From Scolanthus callimorphus (lineage: Eukaryota; Cnidaria; Anthozoa; Actiniaria; Edwardsiidae): a stretch of DNA of 64,000 nucleotides. Each line of letters starts with the position of its first letter. Within the stretch, counting starts at the first letter, position 1. A program made the translations under genes and the position numbers. Shown here in pieces: positions 22,331 to 34,766 of this stretch. Under the pieces are notes generated by a model that was not told where the DNA came from, ran no database searches, and saw only the letters and a list, made by a program, of their open reading frames with translations. The stretch is from the NCBI GenBank assembly GCA_033964015.1, contig CM066919.1, forward strand, positions 27,052,204 through 27,116,203, read 5' to 3'.

Positions 22331-25300
22331 ACGCCATAGATGATTATGTTGACGATGATATCAACGTTGTTATGATAGTGGTGAAGGGATGACGATGATA
22401 ATGATAAACTCTTTTCACACACTTTCCGTCATCTTACGCACATCCTGCATGTTTACAGATGTTTACCTTTCTCTGGAGACAACGTATCTTCTCTAAGGCT
22501 AGATTATCCGGCCCCTTTGATTGTTCTGTGAGTGTGTTACGGTGATTCACATCCCTATAAAGAAAAGTGCGACATAAATAGTTTCTACAATTAATCCCCC
22601 GCCCCCGGTACACGTTTTCCGCGCTCGAACGGTCACTTCTCAGGGCTGCTTCCGTTGTCATTTTACAACTTTTTGCTGTAAAACTAGGCAAATTTACTAA
22701 TTGCCAGGGGGGGGGGGGGGGGGGGGGGTGTCCGGATAGTGAAAACATGGGACGAAAGACAAGCCTCCAGCAAATACAGTAAATGTATGGGAAAATCTCC
22801 TGAGAAAGAGGTGACCGCGGCCCCCTCGCCCCTTCCCGGCTAAATCCGCCCCTTTTCAAGAAACCTCGGAAGGGCCTATTCGTTACCTGGCATGTGAGGC
22901 CGGAATGATTGGTTCACGATCCCTCTTTGAGTACTTCAGTTTGGTAATCTCGACTTCGAGCTCTTGATTTCTGAAAAGGTTACATAGAGGGTGATCATTG
23001 CCAAATGGTTTCTTACGTCCCCAGTGGTTCTTTAACGTCTAATAAATAGAGTCCTAAAGTGTGACGTCACAAATTTGAAATTTGAAATTTCAATTTGAAA
23101 TTTCGAATTTCAGCTTTTAGTCCACGGATAATGCACAAGGAATTCGAGCCGTACATCTCTTCGCAAACTAATCTTGAGCTGAGCCCTCAGTGAAGCTGCT
23201 GACCTGCTGTTATTTCGCATGCGCAGTAAGAGAAAATAACCCCCCTCCCCACAGTCAAAGTCTGAAGTTGCAATTCTGTTTGAAATGTGACGGCAACGAC
23301 AGCGGAGTTTTATAATTATATTTTAGCTGATCGGAGAAACGAGGAAAGCTGAAAACTTCAACTAATCTTGATGGACATCTGTACTTTGCATCCAGCTCAA
23401 CGATGAAGCTTTACATTTTCCCGGGATCGCGTTTTAACTCACTGAATATTCCTGAGATATTTTCGCAAGATGAGCCATGTGATTCAAGAGAGGATATTTT
23501 GAAGTCTCATTCCTCGAAAACTGAACCAAGTACCACGCTATAAATTCCATATACATTCAATTTTCTTGGAGGGTTCAAGCAAAAGTGGAGTGACTTTTGG
23601 AATTCATGTCGAAGTTATTTAAGAAATTTATTTTCTTCAAGCTGTCGTTTCTAATTGTATTTCGAATAAAAAGCATTCATTCAGTGATCCTCGCTGATCC
23701 GAGGCACTTTGAACAGCAATGGAAAGTCGCATGTAATGCTTCGAGGTGTAGAAGATATTAATTTACCCAGAAAAAGCATCACGAAAGTGTATTCTGCTGG
23801 AATTTCTGTGTAGTACTTGCCATCTGGAAATTGACAATTTGTAGCAATAATTATTTAGATCAAAATTAAATACTTTTTTGTGGAAAAAACTGAACCAAGT
23901 ACCACGACGAGAGTCGGCACAGACATTCTACATTCATTCGTATCGCCATGGAGTTGTTCTTGGAATTTGTGTCCAACATACTGAAACAATTATTTCATTC
24001 AAATAAGTATTCTTCCTACAGAGTAGCGATGTCATTTGCAATTACACTCGAAAAAATTCAATCAGAGATTATTCGCTGATCCGAGACTCGATTTAAAGGA
24101 GTGGAAAGTAGCAGGGAATTCTTTGAGACATTTGAGATATGAAAGATTTGAATTTTCCGAGAAAAAGCATATCGAGATTTCAAGTGTATTGTTTGCTTGC
24201 ATCTTGAAATTAGCAATATGGCAAGAATTATTGAGATGAAAATTAAATATTTTGTTGTGGAAAAACTGAACCAAGTACCATGACGAGAGTCGGCACAGAT
24301 ATTCTACCATCTACATTCATTCGTATCGACGTGGAGTGGTTCTTGGAATTTATGTCCAACATACTGAAAAAAATTCATTCAAATAAGACTACTTCCTACA
24401 GTGCAGCAATGTCATTTGCAATTACACTCCAAAAAATTCATTCAGAGATCTTCGTAGCCTGAGTTAACAGACGCCCGCTCAAAATCAAAAGATTTGAGCG
24501 AGACGTCTGAGCAATATAGCCAAATGTAACGCACTGGGTGGCGTGACACTGCACAGATCTGGGTAGTGATTCTGATTGGTCGGCGCTATTTGCCTTGCGG
24601 TGTTTATCTTTGTGAGTTCAAAATGGCTTCGACAGAAGCAAAGCTGTAGATCGGTCGATATGAAATCGCTCAAAGTCAGAAGAGGTTTTTATCTCATTGC
24701 AAGCGCTTATAAAGCTGACAATTTATATGAAGACCAGTCGCAAGCACTGTACAGATTTCTATGTGTACAATGAGAAGTAAAGAAGCCTTCGTGATCTGGA
24801 AAGTCAATCATATTTCAAATAGGCCTTATCACGGTTTCCGCCGCCATTTTGTTCGGTAGGCAAGATGTGCAAAATCCCACATAAACTCTGTAAACGCGAA
24901 GTGAAATCGTTGCGAAAATATTGCACATATCAACAAAGTACTTAGCGTAAAATAATTCTACTTGGCCAAACAATCACTCTATCAAATTTAAGCTTCCTAC
25001 GCTCTCTATAAAGCGAGCAATTGTAGTTTTTATTTTTCCACATCTACCCTTGTATTTTGACAGGCTTTTTACGCATCGATGCACACAGATTTTACAGGCG
25101 TTTGTATGAAGAATTAAAAACGTAATCACTCGATTCATACAGCAGCTATAACCTCCAAACTTTTAAGGTAAACAGTTTCAGCCACTCTCTCAATGCTACG
25201 ATTCATATTTTACCGATATGTTTGATATTTTCGCAACGATTTCACTTCGCGTTTACAGAGTATTATGTGGGATTTTGCACATCTTGCCTACCGAACAAAA

Positions 25301-28300
25301 TGGCGTCGGAAACCGTGATAAGGCCTATTGTACCTTAGCTTCGTTTAAATGGAGATGCCATGCTCATGATGTCCTCATAAAGCAATCAATAATGGTGGTA
25401 ATAAGTCCATTGATCTCTCCTATGAAGGACCCGGCTAGCAACTTGAGCATGCCGGAGCATGCGATGCTAAACTCGAACTCAAACCCGACGGTTTCACTCC
25501 CAATTAAAACGTCCGTTCCCTATCTGTTTCAAGACGGACTCTTTTTGATCCGCGGCTACAATGCCTTGGGTATTAGAGTCTCCAAGTTTCACTCGTTTAC
25601 TAGATGCTCGATAGAACGTAAATACAAAGCTAACGCCAAGCTTGAGTGGCAAAGTTGGTCAACAAACACGTCTGTGCAGTGCTGCAACTAGTCTTCGTAT
25701 AAATTCTCAACTTAAAAATGCTTGCAACGAAATAAAACCACTTCTTTGAGACGTTTCAAATCGACCGAACTTCAGCTTTGATTACTATCGAAGCCATCTT
25801 GAACTCACAAAGATAAACACGACACAGGCAAAACGCGCCGACCAATCAGAATCACTACCCAGATCTGGGCAGTGTCACGCCACCCAGTACGTTACATTTG
25901 GCTATATTGCTCAGACGTCTCGCTCAAATCTTTTGATTTTGAGCGGGCGTCTGTTAACTCAGGCTAAGATCTTTGCTGATCCGCAAATCGATTTAGAGCA
26001 GTGGAAACTGGAAGTCGTATGGAATAGAATGCTACGAGGACTTTGAGGTATTTAAGATATGAAGCATTTGAATTTTCCAAGGAAAAGCATATAGAGGATT
26101 TCAAGTGTATTATTCGCTTGCCAACTTGAAATTAACAATGCATTGCAAGTAATTATTCAAGTGAAAGTTAAATATTTTGCTGTGGAAAAACTGCACGAAG
26201 TACCATGACGAGAGTCAGCACAGATATTCTGCAATCCACATTCCTTCGTATCGCCGTGAAGTGGTTCTTGGAATTTATGTCCAACATATGGACGAGAAAC
26301 ATCAATAGAAATATGTGACCGGAAATGCCTAGAGTCTAATTAGTAGACGTAAATTGGTTTTCGAGTTAGGTTCCTAGTATAGCCAGCGCCATAGCGAAGC
26401 AGATCTCGGGAATGAGATTATAACAGAAAAACATAGCACTATAAAAAAACATAGCACTTATGCAAATGGATGATTTGCAATAAAAAAGTTTCCTGGCTGA
26501 TCATGATGGCTTGCGAAGTTATTGTCGCCAGCGGTGAATAAGTCATTGCCTGGAGTGCTGGAACTTGAACGGTTCAAAGTATTCTGAACTTCCTATTTGT
26601 GTGTTTCCTGACATTACGTAGGCCGCATTTTCAGTTGATTAGTTTAGAAAAATCCAAGAAATCGCCTCTAATCTTGGCCGCAATAAATTTGTACAAGCGC
26701 AGTTTGCACTAAGCGTAATTAAAACCATACCGCCCTATCACAAAAACATTCAGAAACTTCGCGGACTTTCTGAAAACATACACAATATTTTCTTTTCTTT
26801 TTATCAAATCAAGAGAAAATATATCATTTTCTCTTGTACAAATATGATATAATCGCTTCGGAATCATTCACTCCATGTGTTATCTGAATCGTAAACACTA
26901 TTCGAATTCTCGCTTCGCATCGAAAAGATCGAGCAATTTGGAATTTGACTGCAGCTTTTACACAGAAGTCAGCTGTACATTTACATTTTGCAATGTGGGC
27001 TCACGAATAAATTCTAGCGCGCGCATATATTTAGACAGGATACGAGTCCGCACTAGGTTTGCTCGTTTCGATTAGATTTCCGCTCGAATTCCTTGTGAAT
27101 GAAAGACCAACTTCGAAGAACGTTGCATGCAAAAAATGAGGTGAATCGGTTGAAACGCGACCGAGCTATGGCGCAATGAATACATAATTTTCTTTAACAA
27201 ATCACTGTATTTTGGGCTCAGTTCATAACTTTATGAACTGAACCAAAAATATAGTGATTTGTTAAAGAAAATTATGTATTCGGCGGGCCATATCTCGGTC
27301 GCGTTTCTACCGATTTACCTCATTTTTGGTGTGTAACTTTCAATCGATATGCCCTTTCGAAATCAAGGAAAAAATATTGCTAAATCGAAAGTTTTGTTTT
27401 TGTGACGTCATCACTTTAGGACTCTATAGGGATGTCACTGCTGGGCTATGCTAGGTTAAAATTTGCAAACCATATATTCATATTCAGTCACACGCCCCAC
27501 ATGGAAATCAGCGTCTGTTTTTTTTTAACTTTTGTAAATAGACAGTTGTTATGGCCAGCGTGCCTAAATAAAGATATATGTATGTATGTGTATGTTTACC
27601 ATCCTCCCAGGAACTGGGTAGGGTTGTGAAAGTGAGACAGGACCTTGATTTATTCTCTCATGCAGCGAAGGGCGCGAAACAAAGCGCCCTATTACACACT
27701 TCGACATTTTGCTTTATTGATTTAATTCCCCTCCTACCTTTGTGCAACAGATTTTTGATAGACAGCTTCTGTCTTAAGTGTGTTTCCAAGCTCGAGGATC
27801 TTGAGTTCCGCTTCTCGGATTTTCTGTTCGAAACTCCCGTTCTCGAGCTTTAACATGGAGAATTCTTTGTTTCTCGCGGTTAGCATTGATCTAAAGAGGG
27901 AATGACTTGTATGAAATAGCGCCATTGTTCCAGGGGCCGATCCAGGATTTAAAAAAGGGGGTGGATAGGAGGAGGCGGACCAGTTTTTTAGGGGTTGGGT
28001 CTTGGAGTGAGGACCAATAACGCTTTTACAAAAATGCCCTGAAAACGGTTTGCTGTATCCCGCCCCCTAAACTATCTGATGGTCAGTACCCAGAATCATT
28101 AGATATAAAGGAGGGAGCAATTTTACTTTAATTATTATATTATTTAAAACAAAAAGATGGACTTCTACTTTTTTACTCAAAGAGGGGGGTGGATATCCAC
28201 CCAATCCACCCCCTGTATCCGCCCCTGTGTTCTACAATAATCACTTTAAAATCTATACATTTGCAAACAAAAATACACTTTTATATACACATACCTAAGA

Positions 28301-31300
28301 TCGCTAATTTCCCTCTCCGAAAGCTGCACGCGGCTTTCCAATTTACTTCTGGTCTGTAGAGAATTAGATGGACATATTTGTGACAAGTTTGCATACCTGC
28401 TTCATTCGTAAATTCAGGTCCCGTCCAAGGAGTGCCATTATATCCTTTGTAACAGTCTCTTAACTCGACAGTGGGCAAACTGTCCGAAAATCTTTCGAAA
28501 ATGTACCCCAAATGACTTCTTTACGGCATCGTTTCCTTCTTTCCGTGTGCTTATTTAAGAGTGCTGTATACTTACGTCTGCAGTGGCCATCTCAAGTTCC
28601 ATAACTCGGTTCTTCAGTGATGTGGTCTGCTGGCGTTCCTTGTTCAGTTTGTCTTTAAGTTGCTGTATAGTGTATGCATGCCTGTCTAAGGATTCTGATC
28701 AACAAGAATACATAAAGACCATCTTATTATACTAACCATTTTGCTGAGAATTGAGTATTCCAGAACATCAAATGTCTACGTTTTAACTCAAACATTCTCA
28801 GCAATGAAAACGCGATGCGCACCGCGTCGATTAGTGGTGATGACACATTCTTTGATATTAAAATTTGTGTTTGTGTACCTGTGATCTTAGCCCTGTGCCT
28901 TCTTGGATGCGCCGACTAGAGTTTGTGTGAAAAGGATCTTACGTAACTTGCAAATCGCTCCAAAAGCACTCCTCAATTGCCAAAACGTTTTGAAATTGGG
29001 CGTTAAAAACACTGAATTTGTCTATAAAAGGCTGACATAATATGTTTCACATTCAATATATTGAGATAAATGCGAAGACAGTGATTACCATACCTTCTTT
29101 CGCCTGTAGCTTGTGAACCATCGCCTCCATCTCATTCATTACCGCCTTTAGTTGCTCATTCTCCGCCATAATCTCGCGCTTCTCTTCCTCGAGTAGTTTA
29201 GCGGTGGCCTTGTAAGCTACCATGGAGTCTTCCATGTCTTTATTGACCTTATTTGAGCGTTCTATCATCTCCATCAAACCCTTATTTTCTACCTTAACAT
29301 CGTCACTGAACTTACTAACAGTCTGAAGCTCTTTCTCTTTCTGCGCAACTTTAAGTTCGCTGATTTTCAAGTCTTTTGCTGTCTCCACCTGGAGATGTTC
29401 GAGTTCTTTGCATCTTTTTGTCAGCGCCTCAGCTTCTGATTGGTGTTTCGCTGCCATGTGTGTTGTCTGGTTTCTGAGGTCTTCTTTCTCTTTTCGTTCC
29501 TTCTCGAGCATCTCTTTCAGACTGACTATCTCTTTCATCTTATCAGCCGTGAATTCTTGGGAGACATGAGCTGCTTGTAATGCTCCCTGGAGCTCTGCGT
29601 TCTCCGCTACATGGCTTTTCACCTCTTTTTCGGCGCTTACTAGCTTTACTGTGAGGGCGTCTTTGTCTTTTTTAAGGTGTTGCTATAACTTTCCATCGTG
29701 TGCATCAAGTTCTGATGGCTTTTTTTTGTTCGTTCGAGCTCATGAATCACTTGATCCCTTTCTGTTGCTATATTGCTTGCCAACGTCTCTTTCTTTGTGA
29801 GTTCTTCTTTCAACTTTGCAATCCGCAACTCTAATGACTCCTTCTCTTTAGTATTCGCACTTTCTTGTTCGGCTGTTTCCGTAAGCATTCTCTTTTTTTC
29901 CACTTGAAGTTTCCTTACAAGATCACTTAGTTCTTCGGTTTCTTTCCTATTTTCTGCCATATCTTCTGACAAGCCTTTCACCTTACTTTCATACTCAATT
30001 TCTTGCGCTTTATGCTCCTTGAGCAAAACTTCGAGATCGTTTATTTCGTGTGTCTTCTCCTCTGCATTGGCAATTGCTTCGTTCAACTGGCTGTGCAAAC
30101 TATCTTTTTGGCTCGTCAAACGCATCATCTGTTCTGTCGCTTCCACCCTGTCCTGCTTACTTTTTTCTACTTGGTTCAGCAAATCCTTCATGCATTTATC
30201 CAACCTCCGCTTCACATCGTCATATTCTCGCGTCCTTGACTCTAGCCTTTCTTTCAAGACCAACGAGATATTCCCAGCTTTGACAAATTTTTGCTGCACC
30301 AATTCAACTGTTGAAAACAAATCGCGGTTGCGCGCCTCCGTCTCGGCGAGCTTCTCGCGTTGATCCTGATTATCTGCACACGCTTTATCCAGTTCTTCCT
30401 TCAGGTTCTTTATTTCATTTTGCGATTCCTTTTTTTCGTTTTCAAGATTCTGAATACAAGCTTTACATTCCTGCAGCTCTTTCTTCAAGTACACACAAAC
30501 TTTTCTCTCCTCTTCAATCTTGTGATGGCTGGAATGCTTTTCATGCTTCAAAACTTTTATCAACTCCTCGGCTTCTTTCAAGAACTGTTCTTCTCTCTGG
30601 ACCTTTTGCGAAGACTGAAACAGCTGTTTTTCCATGTTTTTCCTTATATTCTGCTCTTTCTTCAAATTATTCACCACATCTGTGAGGATTCTTTCTTTGT
30701 CTTTAAGTACGACCTCCAAGCCATGCACAGATGCTTTTGATCGCTCCCTGATCGTGTGCTTCTCTTTTTCAAGATGCTCATACTTTTTCAAGATTTCCTT
30801 CCTGTCCTGAACATGCTTCTCTGTCATCTCGCTAAGCTCCCCTTCTTTTTCCGCAATTGCTTCCTCTAACACTTTCATGTCTCGTGATAAGTTTTCATTC
30901 TCGTCCGACATCGAACTCAGAGATTGCTTTAGGTACTCAATCGCTTCGTCTTTCTCCATCAAGACATTCCTGTTTTTAATTTCTGCTTCCTGGAGGAAAT
31001 CTTTGAACCCGCGAATTATCCCTTCTTTCTTTGTAACGCATCGTCAGTTTCACGAATAAGATCTTCTATTTCCTTCTCCTTCGACTTTAAGGACTCTTCC
31101 AATGTATTTCTAATGTCATTCTTTTCTTGTTGCAGTCTTTGGACTTCCTTAATGTGAGAGGAATTCAGACTCTCTATGTTATTTTTGAAGTTTGAACGTG
31201 CAATTTCTAACGATTTCTTTTGGGTGGCAATTTCTTCTTCTAGCTTAGCGACTTTTTCTTTCAACTCGTCCTCAGATCGTCTTACGAATGCAAGCTCAGC

Positions 31301-34300
31301 CGCACTCATCTTCCGTTCCTCGTGTTCTACAGATTTTAAGTTTTCAATTTCAAGTTCTCTGAGGTGAATAGTTTTCTCCAACGTCGTTTTCAGATTCTCT
31401 ATTTGCACATCCTTCGTCGCAAGCTGGTTTTCGCTTTGAACCAATGCTTGCTCTTTTTCGGAGTGTAGTGTTTCGATTTCTAAGTCTTTTTCCTTTAATT
31501 TCGCATTAAATGCTTTCCTCAGTACGAAGAGTTCATCTTCCTTTTGTTTAATCTTTTCTTCCACCTCTTCCTCTAGATTGCATAGCTGGAGGTCCTTCGC
31601 CTTAAGTGACTGACTAACTGAAAGTAACCGCTCCCTCATCTCACCTTCTTTCTCTTGTACGACATTTTCTACGGAAGCTACTAACGTCTCGATGTCCTTG
31701 TTCTTTTCAGATATGACTCCTTCCGCCGTATTCCTTAGTCGTTCCATATCGACATCTTTATTCTTCAGAGCCTCTTGGAAAGACTTGTTCATGTCGTCGA
31801 GCTCTTTGTCTTTCCAGTTCGTTTTCTCATCAAGGGAGCGCCTCAAATCTTCGATTAACATGTCTTTAGCATTCATTACCTCTTTCACATACGCCATTTG
31901 CTTGTCACCATTGATCGCTTTTCTTTCATCAAATCGCTATACTTCTCCTTCAAGCCTTCAATCTCTTCGTCTCTTCTCTGTAAGTCTTCTCTGTGCCTAA
32001 CAATAAGACTTTCGATTTCTATATCTTTGCTCTCTAAGAGGTCACAGTAATAGTTTTTGATCTCATCAATTTTGTTGTCTTGGAGACTCTTAAGTTCAGC
32101 CACTTCTCTCTTTAGGCGTTCATATCTATTCGAAAGCTCGTCGATTGTGCGTTCTGCTTTTACACGAGCTTCTTTCTCATTAGCGAAGGCGCCGTAAAGT
32201 CTCTCTAATTTGGCTTCAAAGCTCGATCTATCTTTCTCAGCCTCATCAAGAAGGTTCCGCAAAGACATCACTTCCTTGTCTTCTTCGTGAAGGTCATTTT
32301 GCATCCTTGACACTTTACACGTTGAATTCTCGAGAAGTTTTTCCAATTCATGAATTTCTGTCTCTTGTTTTCTGCATTTTGTTTCCATTTTTCTTCTTCA
32401 ATGTGGACAAGTGTTTCCGATGTGTAGAATTTCTCTTGAAGACGATCTACCTCTATGCCTTTGTCTTCCAAGTCTGTCTCCAGCTTGTTCAACTTCTCTT
32501 GATAATGCAGGTTCTCTTCTTTCAGGCACGCATCTAGTTCTTGAAGTTGTGCATTGCATGCCTCAAGGTTACGCAGCGTGTTTTCTGTTTTGCTATTTCG
32601 CCTGTTCTGTTCAGCGACTTTCTCCTTTGTCTGCTCTAGTGCCTGATTTGCATCGTCCCGCTCTTTCTTGAGTACAGCGATAGAATGCGACCTTTCTCGT
32701 TGTACTGATTCTTTTTCCTCTATTTGCAAGGACAGATGTCTCAGCTTTTCTTTGAGTATTTGATTTTCCTGAGTGAGATTTTTCTCTTGGATAGGTTTGC
32801 TAAGTAGTCTCGTTTTCTCTGCGTGCTCTTCTCTATACTAATGTCATCAAGGCGCGTTTTCAGGTTGTCCAAGTCCTTTATCAGATGCTGTTCTGTTCGC
32901 TCTTTTTCTTCTTTCAGGTTTCGCAGAATCCCTTCTAATTCTGAGATCTGTGTTCTGAGAAGATCTTTTTCATGGTTAAACGCATCGTCTTGGTCTTGAA
33001 GGCGTTCCTCGTTGGTTTTCAAAGCCATTTCTGCTTCTTCAACTATGTCTTCAAGTCTTCTCTTATCTCGGAGAGCAGTGTCGAGATCGCCACGGAGATC
33101 TTCAAGCAAAGTTGTCTTCTGCAACAATTCTTCAGCAGCAGCCGTTTTCTCGTCCTCAAGAGATCGCTGAAGCTCAGCGATTTTGTTGTCCTTCTCTTCT
33201 AATGACAACTTAACATTCGTCGTGAGCTCGTTCATCTCACTCTTCAAATCTGCAAGCTGCATCTCCATTTCAGTTTTCTGTTCAACAAATTTTTTCGCTG
33301 TTCTTCGAATTCTAATTCCCTGGCTTTGTTTGTCTCCATGAACTCAAATTCCTTGTCTTCGATAATTGCCCTTAACTTATCGATGGTAATGTCGTCCATT
33401 TTGACAGCTTCTTGGTAGTTCGCTGCCGTTCTTCTCATGCGTTCTAGTTCAACTTCCTTGAGGCTCACCACCTCAAGTGACTGCCTTCTGCTTTCCTCCA
33501 GCTCTTTTTCGCTGTTGCGTGTTTCTTCACTTAATTCAACTTTAAGCTTGGAAATTTCACGTTCCTTGCAAGCAACGGCCTCATCTTGAACCCTCTTTAG
33601 CCTTTGGCTTTCCTTCTCCCAGTAGTTTTGCGTTTCCCACAAAGACAACCTTAATTCTTTTATCTTTTCATCCTTATCCTTCAATGATTTTTGCAATGTA
33701 TCGTTCAACACGCTCAGTTTGTGATTTTCCTTGTCAAGCGCTTTTAAGCGTTCCTGGACATTTATGCTTTCGTCAATCCCCTCTACTGCTTTGAATTCAT
33801 CTATTTCTCTCTCCCTTTCCAACAACATGGACTTACATCTATTCAATTTCAACATAAGTTCTTGCTTTGCGTCATTTGTCTCGGCCAGTAAGGTCTTACA
33901 AGAACTTAGCTCCGATTTCAAAGCCGATATTTTAGCCTCGACGTCTCTATTTTTTGTTTGCGATGCTATTTCTTTGAATGATCTTTTCAAAGCAGAAATT
34001 TCCTCGTCCTTATCCGCAATTTGCTTCTCAAACCAACTTTTCAAATATGAATTTCAGCATCTTTTGATTGTAAAGCATCTTGAGAACTTAACATAAGAGA
34101 TGATATTTCACCCACCTTGTGTTTCACTTCGTCTTCGTAATAGCCCTTGATGTCCTCCAAGTCTCGTTTCTTTTCGTGTAAAGCATCCTGTAGGGTCTTG
34201 TTCAAGAATGACACTTCCTCGTTCTTAAGAAGCAGTTTTTCTCTCGATTCGACAAGCATCTCATTTGCACAAGTAATCTCTTCCTCCTTCGCCTTCACTC

Positions 34301-34346
34301 GCTTTTCCATCTCTCTGAGCCTGTCCTCGATGGGTTTATAAGACAT
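21675..34346 (-). CDS. Giant coiled-coil protein (about 1,957 aa if frame breaks are ignored)
   Basis: First coding exon 34346-29094, then 28694-28576, 28353-28295, 27890-27738, 22970-22887, 22554-22467 and 21785-21675 (stop). All junctions are GT-AG with matching phases. The protein is almost wholly Glu/Lys/Leu/Gln-rich heptad sequence with no other recognisable domain, resembling golgin or centrosomal coiled-coil proteins; I cannot name a family. The large exon is broken seven times, near 34043, 33290, 32814, 32390, 31920, 31021 and 29670. Each break needs one extra base in a run of 3-6 identical bases (A six times, counting T-run complements; G once). Adding seven bases makes the exon 5,260 nt, exactly phase 1 as required by the next exon. 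There are no other in-frame stops. It is divergent from the RRM-F-box gene. Either the assembly is wrong here, the allele is disrupted, or the ribosome shifts frame. Confidence 0.85.
22257..22330. repeat. (CTG/GTT)n microsatellite
   Basis: A short CTG run followed by about 20 GTT units with one interruption, in the last intron of the coiled-coil gene. Confidence 0.95.
22708..22728. repeat. Poly-G run of about 20 bases
   Basis: Uninterrupted G tract in an intron of the coiled-coil gene, followed by TGTCC. Its length is likely unreliable in sequencing. Confidence 0.9.
23510..26290. repeat. About four copies of a 370-400 bp tandem repeat
   Basis: The landmark ACTGAACCAAGTACCA (or a near match) occurs at about 23520, 23888, 24265 and 26189. 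Units share CGAGAGTCGGCACAGA, GGAATTTATGTCCAACATA and CATTTGCAATTACACTC. The spacing is 368 and 377 bp, then about 403 bp once the 1,512-bp insertion and its duplication are subtracted. Confidence 0.8.
24455..25966. mobile_element. 1,512-bp foldback transposon with about 200-bp inverted ends and 9-bp target duplication
   Basis: Inverted ends start TAGCCTGAGTTAACAGACGC and match for roughly 200 bp. A second internal inverted pair (around 24810-24930 and 25225-25325) extends the foldback. The flanks AGATCTTCG (24446-24454) and AGATCTTTG (25967-25975) are a 9-bp duplication with one mismatch, interrupting a unit of the tandem repeat. Long inverted ends and a 9-bp duplication point to a Mutator-like non-autonomous element. 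A 157-codon plus frame at 25218-25691 lies inside; it matches nothing I know. Confidence 0.85.
27130..27333. repeat. Hairpin of about 204 bp
   Basis: Arms of about 95 bp around TTCATAACTTTATGAA. The left arm contains AAATGAGGTGAATCGG, CGCGACCGAG and AATACATAATTTTC; the right arm contains their inverses. It could be a palindromic MITE. Confidence 0.8.
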
Positions 34347-34766
34347 CCCAGTGATGCAAGGCGCTTACATTATCGTTTACATTTTGATTTTTGTGGCTTA
34401 TAATACTGTAGATCGCATGAAAACTCCTCTTGTTTCGCGCGATTTGATTGTGACGTCATTAATGAAATTTATCAACGCGCGCGCGGAGAGAAATGGTTCT
34501 GAGAACGCGCTCGAGATTTGCGTGAAGTCGAGGCTGAAACTCGCCCCAGTTCCTTCCCGGTCGCTGTGTTCTGTTTATATCGATCGATTCAAGATGGCGG
34601 CGCACGTGGGTTGGAAAGTGTAAACTCTTCGACTTGAAACTTTCGACTGTACCGGCTCGAAATCATTCGAAATTAGTGGCTTGTTGTCTTATGCGCTAGT
34701 TTGTGTTGTTGTACATCAACATGCTGGTGTTTTCAAGCGGAATGTGACATATTTTTTGGTGTTGAA
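34347..34766. promoter_or_regulatory. Shared divergent promoter region
   Basis: The 420 bp separate the start codon of the coiled-coil gene (minus) from that of the RRM-F-box gene (plus). It contains a full CRE palindrome TGACGTCA at 34451-34458, a YY1-type CAAGATGGCGGC at 34590-34601 and an E-box CACGTG at 34603-34608. No TATA box is evident. Such TATA-less regions often drive two housekeeping genes; co-regulation is inference. Confidence 0.6.

Larger units (their letters stand above)
23047..27426. mobile_element. Candidate 4.4-kb inverted-repeat element filling an intron
   Basis: TAGAGTCCTAAAGTG followed closely by TGACGTCAC at 23047-23070 is repeated inverted at 27402-27426. The interval lies inside one intron (22971-27737) of the coiled-coil gene and is filled with tandem repeats, another transposon and a hairpin. 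It has no transposase, so if it is an element it is non-autonomous. The terminal match is only about 23 bp, so confidence is moderate. Confidence 0.45.

Noticed and set aside
22434..22859. 141-aa minus-strand protein
   Set aside because: Only the 88-nt core (22554-22467) has splice sites and matching phase; the rest is intron, including the poly-G tract.
25218..25691. 157-aa gene
   Set aside because: It lies inside a foldback element, crosses its inverted arm and shows no recognised motif; kept only as a question for the element.
29053..34346. Eight separate coiled-coil genes
   Set aside because: The frames abut or overlap by a few bases, always shift the same way and join into one exon of the right phase; they are one gene.
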